Of a stretch of DNA of 64,000 nucleotides, positions 35,095 through 44,807 are shown in pieces. The DNA is from Juglans regia (taxonomy: Eukaryota > Streptophyta > Magnoliopsida > Fagales > Juglandaceae): positions 14,632,586 to 14,696,585 of the forward strand of contig NC_049905.1 in assembly GCF_001411555.2 (NCBI RefSeq), in the 5' to 3' direction. Under the pieces are notes generated by a model, which was given only the letters and a program-made list of their open reading frames with translations, was not told the DNA's origin and did not search any database. Made by a program: the position numbers and the translations under genes. How positions within the stretch are numbered: the stretch's first letter is position 1; every line of letters starts with the position of its first letter.

Positions 35095-35409
35095 TTACTT
35101 AATGGTATAACATTGTTTCAAAGCATATCTCACAAGATTTTCCAACTCGGCCTCGCTGATGCGACCATCTCCATTACTGTCAGCCTGCCAAAGTGCTCGA
35201 AGAGCTTGCCAGAGAGGGACGGACGAACCAAAGCTAGAGAAGGCATTTGTAAGCTCTTTCCTGCTTAGATACCCATCGTTGTCTCTATCAAAACGTTTAA
35301 ACATACCTTTCAACTGAAGTTCAGTGTATGGCACCTCCACCTGCTTCCTGACCTTTGTCCTAGGGAAGTGGTCATCGATGCTTGTCGTGGCAATACATGG
35401 ACGAGACAT
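35095..35409 (-). CDS. Calmodulin-like protein with two EF-hands
   Basis: An intronless gene for 104 residues. I start at the ATG at 35409 (MSRPCIATTS); the frame is open 15 codons further but only to a TTG. Two canonical EF-hand loops are complete: DRDNDGYLSRKE (residues 41-52) and DSNGDGRISEAE (77-88), each with Asp at 1, 3 (or Asn) and 5, Gly at 6 and Glu at 12, so both should bind calcium. The N-terminal 25 residues are Ser/Thr/Arg-rich without a signal peptide or membrane segment, suggesting a soluble protein. Plant proteins of this size act as calcium sensors. No close identity (CML number) can be given. A TATA box lies about 105 bp upstream. It is the only intact host-type gene in the window. 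Confidence 0.88.
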   Translation of the reverse strand: MSRPCIATTSIDDHFPRTKVRKQVEVPYTELQLKGMFKRFDRDNDGYLSRKELTNAFSSFGSSVPLWQALRALWQADSNGDGRISEAELENLVRYALKQCYTIK

Positions 35410-35511
35410 AATTTTTGGTGTAATTTGGGGTTTGATTGATAAAGGGGTTCGCAAGGAAGAAGAGATATGAGCTTCTACTTGGCTATGGTGTGAACATAAG
35501 TTAGTATAGTG

Positions 35512-35519
35512 TATATATA
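35512..35519 (-). promoter_or_regulatory. TATA box of the EF-hand gene
   Basis: TATATATA on the minus strand (within TTCTATATATACAC), 103-110 bp before the ATG at 35409. This spacing leaves a leader of roughly 70-80 nt. Immediately downstream on the minus strand is a CTCTTCTTCC pyrimidine tract. Confidence 0.6.
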
Positions 35520-35993
35520 GAACCTAATTAAGCAGCCAATAATTCAAACCCAGCTAGAGTTTAAATTAGCAAATTTGGAAAGAGAAGAATCTAAGATATC
35601 TTTCCGGCCAAAGATCTCTTCTCAGTCTCACGACTCCCAATGTGGGTAAAGATGCATCTTTGTGGAGGTGGCACTTTTAGATCAATGGATCAAATCCAGC
35701 ATCTATTGTTTTAGCAGATTGATTAGGATCCATGAACGAAGAAAAGAAATGGACTATTGTAGAAAAGTATGACTCTACTGATCCTCCATTTGAAACAAGG
35801 TTAGGTAAAAAGATGTATAAATTAAAGATCAAGTTGTGTCTTTATCATTTTTCTAACTTCATCGAGAGAGAGTCATGATCAAGTGTACATGATTCAACAT
35901 TGTGAAATTTCTTATGTATTCATGAGATCTACATATATAATTAGCTCGTTTTAAGAGGGGTATGCCCAATGCCCATATTGATCAAAGACTAAG
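35520..35993. other. Upstream region of the EF-hand gene
   Basis: Non-coding, AT-rich; possible distal promoter. No gene or repeat recognised. Confidence 0.4.
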
Positions 35994-36188
35994 GGTTTGT
36001 TTGGATAGAGAAACGATCTTATCTCATCTCATCATTACAACTTTTTCAAATTTCGGCACAAAATATAATAAACAATTCAATTTTTTCAAATCTGAAAATA
36101 ATAATAATATTAAAAAATAATATTCACAATATTTTATTCAACTTTTCTAAAAGCAATATATCATCTCATCTCACTATCCAAACGAGCC
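35994..36188. mobile_element. MITE with TTTGGATAG terminal inverted repeats
   Basis: GGTTTGTTTGGATAG (35994-36008) is inverted at 36174-36188 (CTATCCAAACGAGCC) with 13 of 15 matches. CATCTCATCTCA motifs lie inside both ends and the core is A/T-rich: 195 bp, no coding. The TSD is unclear. From memory, such MITEs are very abundant in walnut-family genomes. Confidence 0.75.
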
Positions 36189-36267
36189 GACAATGAAATA
36201 GAAAAAAATACAAATTAATGCGTTTAATTTTAAAATTGGTAATTCCATCAATCGACATAGTAATTTT

Positions 36268-36279
36268 CATGCTGGACTT
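36268..36279. repeat. Left TSD of minus-strand retroposon
   Basis: CATGCTGGACTT, matching CATGCCGGACTT at 36676-36687 (11 of 12). Confidence 0.75.
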
Positions 36280-36675
36280 CTTTGTTTTTTTTTTATAGGA
36301 AATAAACTTCATTTCATCTATGAAGAAAGTTAACTAATCGAATACAAGCCAAACTACACATTAATTGTACGCCACCCCGCACACAAAATTATTTGCAACG
36401 GGCATTGTTCTAACTTCTAAAAACTGATCTCATAAGAGAGTATCACTCTCTGTAATAAATAGAGATAAAACCATCCCCCACCTCCAAAAGAGGTGGGGTA
36501 TCCGATCACCACCCCATCCTCCAGGAGAGGAGGGGTATCCAACTACCCCATCCTCCAAAAGAGGAGGGGTTCCCTTGCTATGGACTACATAAGTCCAATA
36601 GTCTATTTCTTTTATTAATAAACAAAATTACAAACATTAAGAAAAACCCCCATTCTCCAAAAGGAGGAGAGGGAA
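36280..36675 (-). mobile_element. Poly-A retroposon, minus strand, with GGAGG hairpins
   Basis: On the minus strand it ends ATGAAGTTTATTTCC then a run of A residues (36284-36294), and is flanked by a 12-bp TSD with one mismatch. Its 3' part resembles that of 9167-10318 (TTACAGAGAG...CTCTTATGAGA, TTTTGTGTGCGGGG, AGAAGTTAGAACAATGCC). It contains four CCTCC-loop-GGAGG type hairpins at 36477-36499, 36513-36537, 36543-36568 and about 36648-36672. No coding. Probably a 5'-truncated copy. Confidence 0.72.
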
Positions 36676-36687
36676 CATGCCGGACTT
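36676..36687. repeat. Right TSD of minus-strand retroposon
   Basis: CATGCCGGACTT, partner of 36268-36279. Confidence 0.75.
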
Positions 36688-37920
36688 AAACAACATTATA
36701 TTAGATAACAATATATATATCGTTAGGCTAATTACTGATCTCTCATCAGCAAACATACGTCTATATATATGCTACTATGACGTACGTGTTGGTGGTACTG
36801 GCCGGCCAAAAGATCAGATCGATGCGGATAGCAAAGCTAGCTTATCGATCGCCTTGCTATAATATAGGAATTTGATGCTGCTTGTTTCACAGGCATGATG
36901 CTAATAAACTTTAATTTCAGGGGTCTACATACTATCACATGAATTATTCACTCTTTGTTGTTTTCCTTCTTCCAAAGCTACAATATTCATTGAACGTTGA
37001 AGAGTGATTAACACGACTAATGGGTAAAAGAATATGGCAAATGATCATCGAGAATCTAATCTTTGATAGACCCACAGAAATTAAAAGCTTCAAATCTTAA
37101 TTTATACGTAGTAGCTTTTTCTTTCTTCTTTTTTTTTCTCCTTTTAATAAGCACCCACGAATTATGGCAAGCACCCATTATAAAGAGACCGAATGTAGAA
37201 CAAAGGACTATTATTGGGAGTATCCAGAGACTGGATCTCCTAGTCCTTGATCTATATTCTGTTCCACGTTATAGCAATTCATCGTGATCATCGCATTATT
37301 GCTCGATCGGTCTTATATGTTATATGCTCCAAGCATGGGGGATTCCTATAGATCGATTGCTACGAATTGGAACCATCAACATACTTTCTATTTATCTATT
37401 TATTTATTTCATATTCGTTGCTGGCCGGGTGAGCAGTGGTACTTTATGAGATTCACTCTAGCAAAGTGTCGAGCAAGCCTCAAATGAGCTTTCTGTCTAA
37501 TCTTCGCTCTAACGACATGCCGAACGAGTGCCGATCAAACTTTTCATCTTGTGTTTCGCTTTGGCTTGGGCCTATCTGCCTAAGACTGCACTCCATGATC
37601 CAAGCCACATTGAAAATCCACCAAAATAATAGTGAAGAATCCTTGTCAAGTCGGTTCATCAAATTGGTCGGCCACAAGAATAAACCACGCTCCACTAACC
37701 CAACACACTTTGTAGGATTTAAATTGGGCTTCGTAGTTCAAACAACATTAAAATGCAACGAGTTTGATTAGGAACGGCAATTGCTTATCGAGGGAGTTCT
37801 ATTAATAAATATGTAGTTATATATATATATTTATAAAAATGGGTGTATTTTTGTAAAAACTTTTAGAATTATTTTATAAGTTATTTTAAAAAAGTATCCT
37901 TAATTGAAAACAGGGTCGTA
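36688..37920. other. Non-coding spacer
   Basis: Several short open stretches (up to 111 codons at 37436-37771) have no recognisable protein content. I see no repeat structure or RNA gene. Confidence 0.45.
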
Positions 37921-38170
37921 ATGCCCATGATTCAAGCTACTGCAAATCAGTCATCATTCAAGTCTCAAGGTCATAGTTCAGTGCAGACAACAAAATCCAA
38001 GATATTAGCTCCATCATAGCTGCACTTTGAATATCCGAGCGGATAGATATTCAATGTTGATTCGTTACCTTGAATATATTAGGAGATTACTGCCTACAAA
38101 TTTTATATATAATTGTACAGATCATATAATGAAAGTGAGAAATTTCTTCATTCTATACTTTGTTCTGACA
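37921..38170 (+). repeat. Partial 5' LTR of a copia element
   Basis: Ends TTGTTCTGACA directly before the primer site. It contains TATATATAATTG (about 38103) as a plausible promoter with the transcribed part ATGAAAGTGAGAAATTTCTTC following. The left boundary is a guess. Confidence 0.45.
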
Positions 38171-38182
38171 TGGTATTAGAGC
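38171..38182 (+). other. Copia primer-binding site
   Basis: TGGTATTAGAGC: the initiator-Met tRNA site with one C-to-T change, abutting the LTR end with no spacer. Confidence 0.7.
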
Positions 38183-38205
38183 GCCGAAGGTCTACACCTA
38201 TTGTT

Positions 38206-40060
38206 ATGGCTAATTCTAGTTCTGCTCCCACCACTTTTTCTTTTCAGAACATCACACCGTTGGTCTTTGTTAAACTGGACATTTCAAATTACTTGCTATG
38301 GTTGTCACAATTCCTTCCTATTTTAAGGAGTCATGAGTTTTTGGGCAATGTTCATGGCAGTGAGCTATGCCCTCCATGAAACCTTCCTGTTTCTTGAGAG
38401 TATAAATCCATATTATATCATCTAGATTAAGAAGCATCAATACCTTCTCAGTTGGATTAATGCCATGCTTACTAATGTTGTGCTTTCAACTGTGTCTGGT
38501 CTTAACACTTCAAGGCAAGTGTAGAAATCCTTAGCCTCAAGATTTTCCTCTCAATCTTGTTCCAGAATTGCCCATCTCAAAAGGCAATTACATATAGTTT
38601 CCATCAAGACGTAGAGTCTTGCCAATAATTTCTTTCCATAACCAAGGCACTGGCTAATCAAGTAGTAGTAGTGGGGAAATGAGTAGATGATGAGGATATC
38701 ATCTCATACATCACTAGAGGACTCGACCCCTCTTACACCTCCTTTGTCAGTGCCTTTAACTTTGCTACATGCAATACTCCCATGAAATTTGAAGAATTCC
38801 TAGAAGAATTATTAAATCACGAACTGTTACTAGCTGCACAAACACCCTCTCCACTGAAGCCATGGGGTTTGCTCTCTACTTGCATTAACCTAACATTCAT
38901 CCTCCCCACTCAAAGTCTAAATACTCTGGCTCATCTCAGAAATATCAACAATACAAGAACAAAAAGCAATTAGCCCCACATATGAACTTCAAGTCCAGCA
39001 ACTCATCTTCCACACCTACACTAGTTCCATGTCAAATATGTGGATGAAAAAATCACCAAGCTTTGGATTGCTTTCATAGGATGGATCATGCTTACCAGGG
39101 TCATTATTTTTCCATACAATTAGATGCACGATTGCCACCAAAAAATAAAACCTCAAAGACCAAGCATGATATGTTGACAGTGGGGCAATCACTCACATTA
39201 CAGCCGGCTGGATAATCTCTCAAATCAACAACCATATCAAGGTTTTGAGTCAGTTGCAGTTAAAATGATTCCTCTCTACCTATACTACATTATGGTTCTA
39301 GCATAGCTCATACTCCAACCTCCTTATTTACATTAAATAATGTCTTTTATTGTCCTAACTAAATCTCCGATCAATCATCGAAGCATCCAGAAATCGTGTG
39401 CAAACAATAACTGTTTTTTTAACTCATTGTATCTGACGATTTATCAAGGATTGCATGACCAAGAAGCTACTACATCACAGGTGCAGTAAGGATGGGCTAT
39501 ACCCCGATCCACCTACGAAGATTATTTATAAAACATAACATAAGGTTCACCTGCATGTCGGGAGTGAAAGCATCAAAGTCTCTATGGCATCTCAGACTTG
39601 GACACCCAGCCCAACTGATAACTGATCATGTTCTCAGGCACTTTGAACGTCCTTTGTATATGAACCTTGTCAACCTGCAAAATGAAAACAATTGCCCTTT
39701 AATAGTTTTTCAAGAGTTAGTTTCAATCCTTTAAAAGCATTCATTTTTGCGTTTGGTCATATCTTATTTCATCTATTGGAGGTTGTAATCATTATTTTAT
39801 TTTTATTGATGACTTCTCCATATTTACGCGGTTGTTTTCAACGACTCAAAAATCTGAAGTTTTCTCATGCATTGTCAAGTTTAAGTGCTTTGTTGAAAAT
39901 CAGTCCAACACTAGCATCAAGTCTTTACAAATTAAAGTAGGTGGGGAGCTCACCTGACGTCAATTCAAGCAGCTCTTAGACACAAATAGAATCCTTCATC
40001 GAATGTCTTGTTCCGGACATGTGTTCCTATACAGGCATGTGAGGATACGTGATTGTTTAT
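38206..40060 (+). pseudogene. Ty1/copia gag-protease-integrase remnant
   Basis: ATG at 38206 (MANSSSAPTTF). A UBN2-type gag follows through many stops: LDISNYLLWLSQFLPIL, RQVWKSLASRFSSQS, KFEEFLEELLNHELLL (38782 on). The zinc knuckle CQICG...NHQALDC is at about 39030-39075. A protease DSGAITHI motif is at about 39174. The GAG-pre-integrase block LWHLRLGHPA is at 39576. The integrase core with the IDDFS segment and FKCFVENQ is at 39700-39920, then GGELT near 39940. Sequence similarity ends about 40060, so RT and RNase H are missing. More than ten stops and shifts: an old, truncated element. Confidence 0.82.
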
Positions 40061-40431
40061 GTGAAGAGAGATGTTAGATATTAAGAAGCTACCCATGCAT
40101 ATATAGTTCATAGATACAACGATAATTTCTTTATTTCAAAGAAAATTGCAGTAGTACTATTACAGTACCTAAGGGTAGGCAGCGGGTCCCAGCCACCCGT
40201 CTGCCTACCCACATGGTCCGACCTCTACTGCAGATGGAATGCAGGCATCCGTGCACACGCTAAAGCCTTGCAGGGACGAGGCCCACCCGTTCGACCCCCC
40301 GCGGCACCACACACACATATATATATAATTAGATTTATAACGAAACCAAGTCATTCTGGGTATCCGCAAAATGATGTAAATTCATTATCGGGTTAATTAA
40401 ACCCTCTCTAGTTTCCCCCCGCCCTGTGTGT
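40061..40431. other. Spacer with possible tRNA-like block
   Basis: 40170-40310 is GC-rich, with a GGTAGGCAG...CTGCCTACC inverted repeat (40175-40209) and a B-box-like CGTTCGACCCC (40288). It could be a piece of a SINE, but no A-box, tail or TSD could be set. Confidence 0.25.
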
Positions 40432-41556
40432 CAAAGGGCAAAATACATAACAATTGAGAAAATAAATCTCGATACACTATAGCAACCCTAGATCACTCCT
40501 CCAGCAGAGCCAAAGCCTAAGGCTCGTCATCCTCATCTGCATGAAAATTAGCAATACCATAAAACGATATCGCAGGTAAGTAATAATCCAAACAACCCAC
40601 GAGATAAAAATGCATTAATGTAACCAACAAACATGTGTACCTGACGAAACAAGAATGTGACCTCAAAACCTCATTTTTCCCGAAAATGAATATTTTTCAA
40701 CACATGCCAAAAATCTCATTTGACCCAAAACACTCCATGAATAAAATCTTCCATTTTTCTAGAAAATGACCCAACATAATCATTTATCGGACACGGTAGG
40801 CGGGAATCACAGGCGGGACTCTACCACCATTCCTACCACATGCACAGTAGGCGGGAATCACAGGAGGGACTATACCATCATCACTGCTTACCACTATCCC
40901 TACCGCGTGCACCGTAAGCAGGAATCACAGGCAGAACTATACCACCATCCCTACAGTTCCTTTTCACAAAAGAGGTACCTATCAGATCACTGTAGGCGGG
41001 ACTCTACCACCATCCCTACCGCGTGCACCGTAAGCGGGAATCACAGGCGGGACTATACCACCATCACTACAGTCTCTTGTCCTTTCTCTCAAACCGATCA
41101 ATCCAATCATTTCAAACATACTCAAAATCATCTCTCACATGAAAACCCAGCTTTTCAAATATATATATGAACTTGGATGCAATTACACGAAAACTCAGTT
41201 TTCATTTACAAACATGAACATGCGTGCAATTATGCAATGTAGAAGACATGACACAAATATTGAAGAACCAAAAAAACCCCGCATAATCCAATTACACAAT
41301 AAATTCATCCTCCAATCTAACCGACCCCCTTACTCCTCGAACTCAGTCCAGCACAACCAACCAGTGCACAGTAAGTATGAGTTAATGCAAAAATACATTT
41401 AAATATCAAAATTTCTTTGGAAAAATACTTACAATACTATAATATAATTTTCGAATGATCACGAAGGTGCTAGAAGTGGCGGCACAACAATGTAACAGTG
41501 CAAAATGGACAAGGGCAGTGGGTCTCAAAAATCTAAATTTTGAACGGGGACAAACT
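40432..41556 (-). mobile_element. Partial family-A LTR (A2)
   Basis: Collinear with A from about 2630 to 3810: GCTCGTCATCCTCATCTGCAT, the GGCGGGAATCACAGG field (40795-41075), TCGGACTCAG-like and CACGAAGGTGC. The left end is truncated; the right end stops where B begins with TGTAACACCCCG. Donor-like GTAAGT (minus) is at 41427-41432. Confidence 0.7.
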
Positions 41557-43002
41557 GTAACACCCCGTATTTTTTTTTTAGTGTATTTTTTTTATTAAAG
41601 GATTATTTGTTATTAATTTAAAATTTGATTAGCTTGTTTTAAATTTTCAGATTTTATTGGGATTTTTTTTATGATTTTAATTTGTGAAAATTAAATTTGA
41701 CATGTTTCCTTAATATTAATAATTGTTATGCAATTAAATTTCTCTTAATTTAAATTAGTTTGTGGGTTTTAAAATTATTGTATTGTTGGATTTAATTATT
41801 TTATTTTACTTAGTCACTGTGTTTAAATTTATTTTATTTAAAACTATTGTGTTAAAATAATTTTTCGTTAGAATTTTGTGACCTAAGTTGTGAGATTTAG
41901 ACCTCATTTATTTTTCCTTCATTTTTCTTTTCCACTTTCTTTTTTCTCTTTTCTCTTTTTTCTTCTTTCTTTTTTTTTTCTTTTCTTTACCTTTTCCGGA
42001 ACGGCTCCCGCACGCAACCTAGCCCTCTCTCTTTCTTCGTCCGATCCTTCTCTCCTCCAGCCCGCCGCCATGCGCCTCCGTCCGGCGACACCGCCCAGCC
42101 CACGGCCTTCCCCACCCTCCGGCGACCACCTCCCTCCAATCTCAGCCCCTCTCGCTTCGCCGTTTGCCCCCACGCGCAACACTATGCCGCGGCGTTCCTT
42201 GTGTTCGTGCGCCGCCGTCGCGCCACCATCGGCCACCATCTCTTCACCACTTCATCATCGACCTCCTAGCAACCTAATGCACCCATCCTTGGCTCCGATC
42301 TGTCACCGGTGAAGCCCATCTATCTCCATCTCCGATTCGTGCTTTTTGGCCTTCAACCGCCGCCCACGCCGCCACCCACGGCCAACCACCACCACCACTA
42401 GCTTCACCGACATCCTAGGTCCTACCCTATCAATCTCGGGTCTTCGTTTACACCCGTTCAAAAGTGGGTTTCTGAGACCCACGGCCACAGTGCATTTTGC
42501 ACTATTTTTTTGCTACGTTGCCGCTTCCAGCACCTCCGTGATCTTTCAAAAATTATATTATAGCATTGTAAGTATTTTTCCCAAAGAACTTTTGAGATTT
42601 AAATGTATTTCTGCGCTAATTTATATTTACTGTGAATTTGTTGGTTGTGCCGGACTGAGTCCGAGGAAGAAGGGGGTCGGTTGGATTTGATGGAGTTGTT
42701 TGTGTGAGATTGGTTTATGCTATGAAATTTGTTGGCTGTTTTGGGTTTGAATATTGGTGTTTTAAGTTTGACGATGGTCATGGTGAATATTAGAGATTTT
42801 TAGGAAGTGATGATATATTTTGGGATTACGAGGGTTTTAAGTTTTGAGATATTAAAATAGGTTATTTTAGAAGTTTAGGATTATCTATCGAAATCCATGA
42901 TTGATTGAAAACTTATGGAAATTATGTGATTATTTTTATAGGTGACGATTTATTTTCGACTTGACATTTTTGAGGAAAATTCTGAAAAGCTAAGTTGCCC
43001 AG

Positions 43003-43919
43003 GTAAGCGGGGTTCATATACTAGTTTTGCATAAAAGAAATAAAATGAGGTTGACTTTGAAAATAAACGTGTTTGTTTTTGAAAAGAAATGAGCTGAAAA
43101 CAACCTCAGATGTTTATTCTGCATATGCATAAATTCAATATAAGAGAAAGTGTTTTCTGTCATGACTGGTGTAGACATGAACTAGTTTTGTGCACTTTGT
43201 TTCTGAACTATGTAAAAGAACGAATAAGGAAATCTAAAAGTTTTGTTATGAACAAATGAGAATATTTTGTTTATGTTTATCTCGAACATGTGAAATGATC
43301 TGAAGCCTTTCAGTGTTTTGTTTTGATATGATGTGTCATCTGAAAATCTTGGCATGAAGTTCTGATTCTGTATATGATTGTAATCGGATTTTCGATGAAA
43401 TCCGTTCTGTTTCTGTTAAGGCCCAGCCACGGGTATAATGGTGGTTTATAACCCTACCACGGGGGTGAAACATGGTATACGGCCCAGCCACGGGTATAAT
43501 GGTGGTTTATAACCCTACCACGGGGGTGAAACATGGAAAATGGGCCAGCCACGGGTATAATGGTGGTTTATAACCCTACCACGGGGGTGAAACATGGAAT
43601 ATGGCCCAGCCACGGGTATAATGGTGGTTTATAACCCTACCACGGGGGTTAAACATGGTATTGTCCCGATGTGATATTAAATGAAGATAAGATTATAATG
43701 TTTCAGTTTAGAAATGCCAACAGATTCATTTTTGGAATAAGTTTATTTTTTTGAAAATTTCGCTCTAATGTTTTGTACAAGTTTTGTTTCTGCATTCTGA
43801 AAGTAAATGTTTTGTTCGGCTTATCAAATGTTATAAATGCTCATGTTTACATGCTAGTATATGCTCTCTGCTTACTGAGTTGTTGATAACTCACCCCGTT
43901 AATCTTCATAATATTTCAG
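43003..43919 (+). other. Intron-like segment in LTR B
   Basis: Donor CCCAG|GTAAGC and acceptor AATATTTCAG; 917 nt. CTTACT (43871) precedes the stem GAGTT-(GTTGAT)-AACTC (43877-43892), 27 nt before the acceptor AG. Confidence 0.42.
43421..43664. repeat. Tandem repeat, 61 bp x 4, in LTR B
   Basis: Units start at 43421, 43482, 43543 and 43604 (GCCCAGCCACGGGTATAATG...). The copies are nearly identical, differing at a few sites near the unit junction. LTR C has three copies. Confidence 0.92.
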
Positions 43920-44321
43920 ATGACATCGATGGCTCAGGTGAAGATCAGTACTAGAGTCTATGGAGAAGATTAGCATTGATTTGTTGTTGGGTATCTCATG
44001 ATATTAGTGTTGGTGTTGGAGGTTAATTATCTTTCTTAAGTTTGCTTCAATGGATTTAGACGGTTTATGGATACTTATGTTAATGTTATATTATTTGTAG
44101 TTGTTATTTGAGACATGAAGAAGAGTTGATTTTATTTGGGTTGTTGGATTGAATATTGGATAGATGAGTTTATTTGATTCTTTTAATTGAAGTATATACG
44201 TTCGATTTGAGGTTTGGAAAAATGGATAAATTCTTGAATTTGGAAGTACTCTAGCCTTGTTAGAGTTGATTATCAGGTTTTATGAGTTAACTCTCCGGAC
44301 CCTCGGGGTCGGGGCGTTACA

Positions 44322-44625
44322 AAATCTGTTTGTAAATATCCACATAAAAAAAAAAACTAAAAAAGATGGGTATTGATCCATAGAGTTCCATAACACAGCA
44401 TCTCTTACTTCAATCCTATCAAACACTTGGCGAGCACTTCCAACACAACCACACTTGGCATACATATCAATTAAACCGGACCCACAAACACATGTCTCCC
44501 ATCCTGTCCTTGATGCGTGTTCATGAATCTTCCTCCCGTCTTCAAAACTAGCTAATCTGCATGCCCACAAAAAATTGGATAATGATACTAAAATTGGACA
44601 TCCTCTATTGCTAAGAAAGAAAGTG
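44322..44625 (-). pseudogene. PPR protein gene fragment
   Basis: Minus-strand reading from about 44620: FLWACxLASFEDGRKIHEHASRTGWE, GSGLIDMYAKCGCVGSARQVFDR, then VRDAVLWNSM. This is the L/S-type repeat pattern of plant pentatricopeptide-repeat proteins, which bind organelle RNA; about two repeats are present out of the ten or more usual. A one-residue deletion (VCGSGLI for the usual VxVGSxLI) may be real. The piece lies between LTR B and the hAT gene, flanked by A-rich runs (44345-44356 and 44640-44655). It is a gene fragment, possibly captured by a transposon. Confidence 0.7.
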
Positions 44626-44807
44626 AAGAACATGCCCACAAAAAAAAAAAAAAAATGGTCTTACTCTTGGATTAGCTAGTTTTGGTCCAAAAGTACTTCA
44701 AGTAATCTTCAATCGACTCGTTTAAAATATTCTTCAAAGTTATCTCTACATGAAAAAAAATTATGTTAAACATATAATTAATTGAAAAGACTATATGAAA
44801 ATAATTT

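Larger units (their letters stand above)
41557..44321 (+). mobile_element. LTR B, mosaic of A-like and C-like halves
   Basis: TGTAACACCCCGTATTT...CGGGGCGTTACA, 2765 bp. The first part (41557 to about 42690) is the reverse complement of LTR A from 4688 to about 3550; the last part (about 42980-44321) is the reverse complement of LTR C from 52677 to about 53960. Two 5-mers flanking it (CAAAC and AAATC) do not match, so the boundaries may be rearranged. GC-rich block 41995-42530. Donor CAG|GTAAGC at 43003 and acceptor TATTTCAG ending at 43919. Solo LTR or LTR pair product. Confidence 0.7.

Noticed and set aside
40270..40310. tRNA gene or SINE head (CGTTCGACCCC B-box)
   Set aside because: No A-box at the right distance, no cloverleaf, no tail or TSD.
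41890..42312. 140-codon frame in LTR B ending at the same point as a 141-codon frame in LTR A (4373-3948), as a conserved LTR protein
   Set aside because: Neither starts with ATG. By eye the amino-acid identity over the last 67 codons (about 60%) is lower than the nucleotide identity, opposite to what selection on a protein would give.
43421..43664. CRISPR-like array
   Set aside because: Units are directly adjacent 61-bp tandem repeats without spacers, in a plant LTR.
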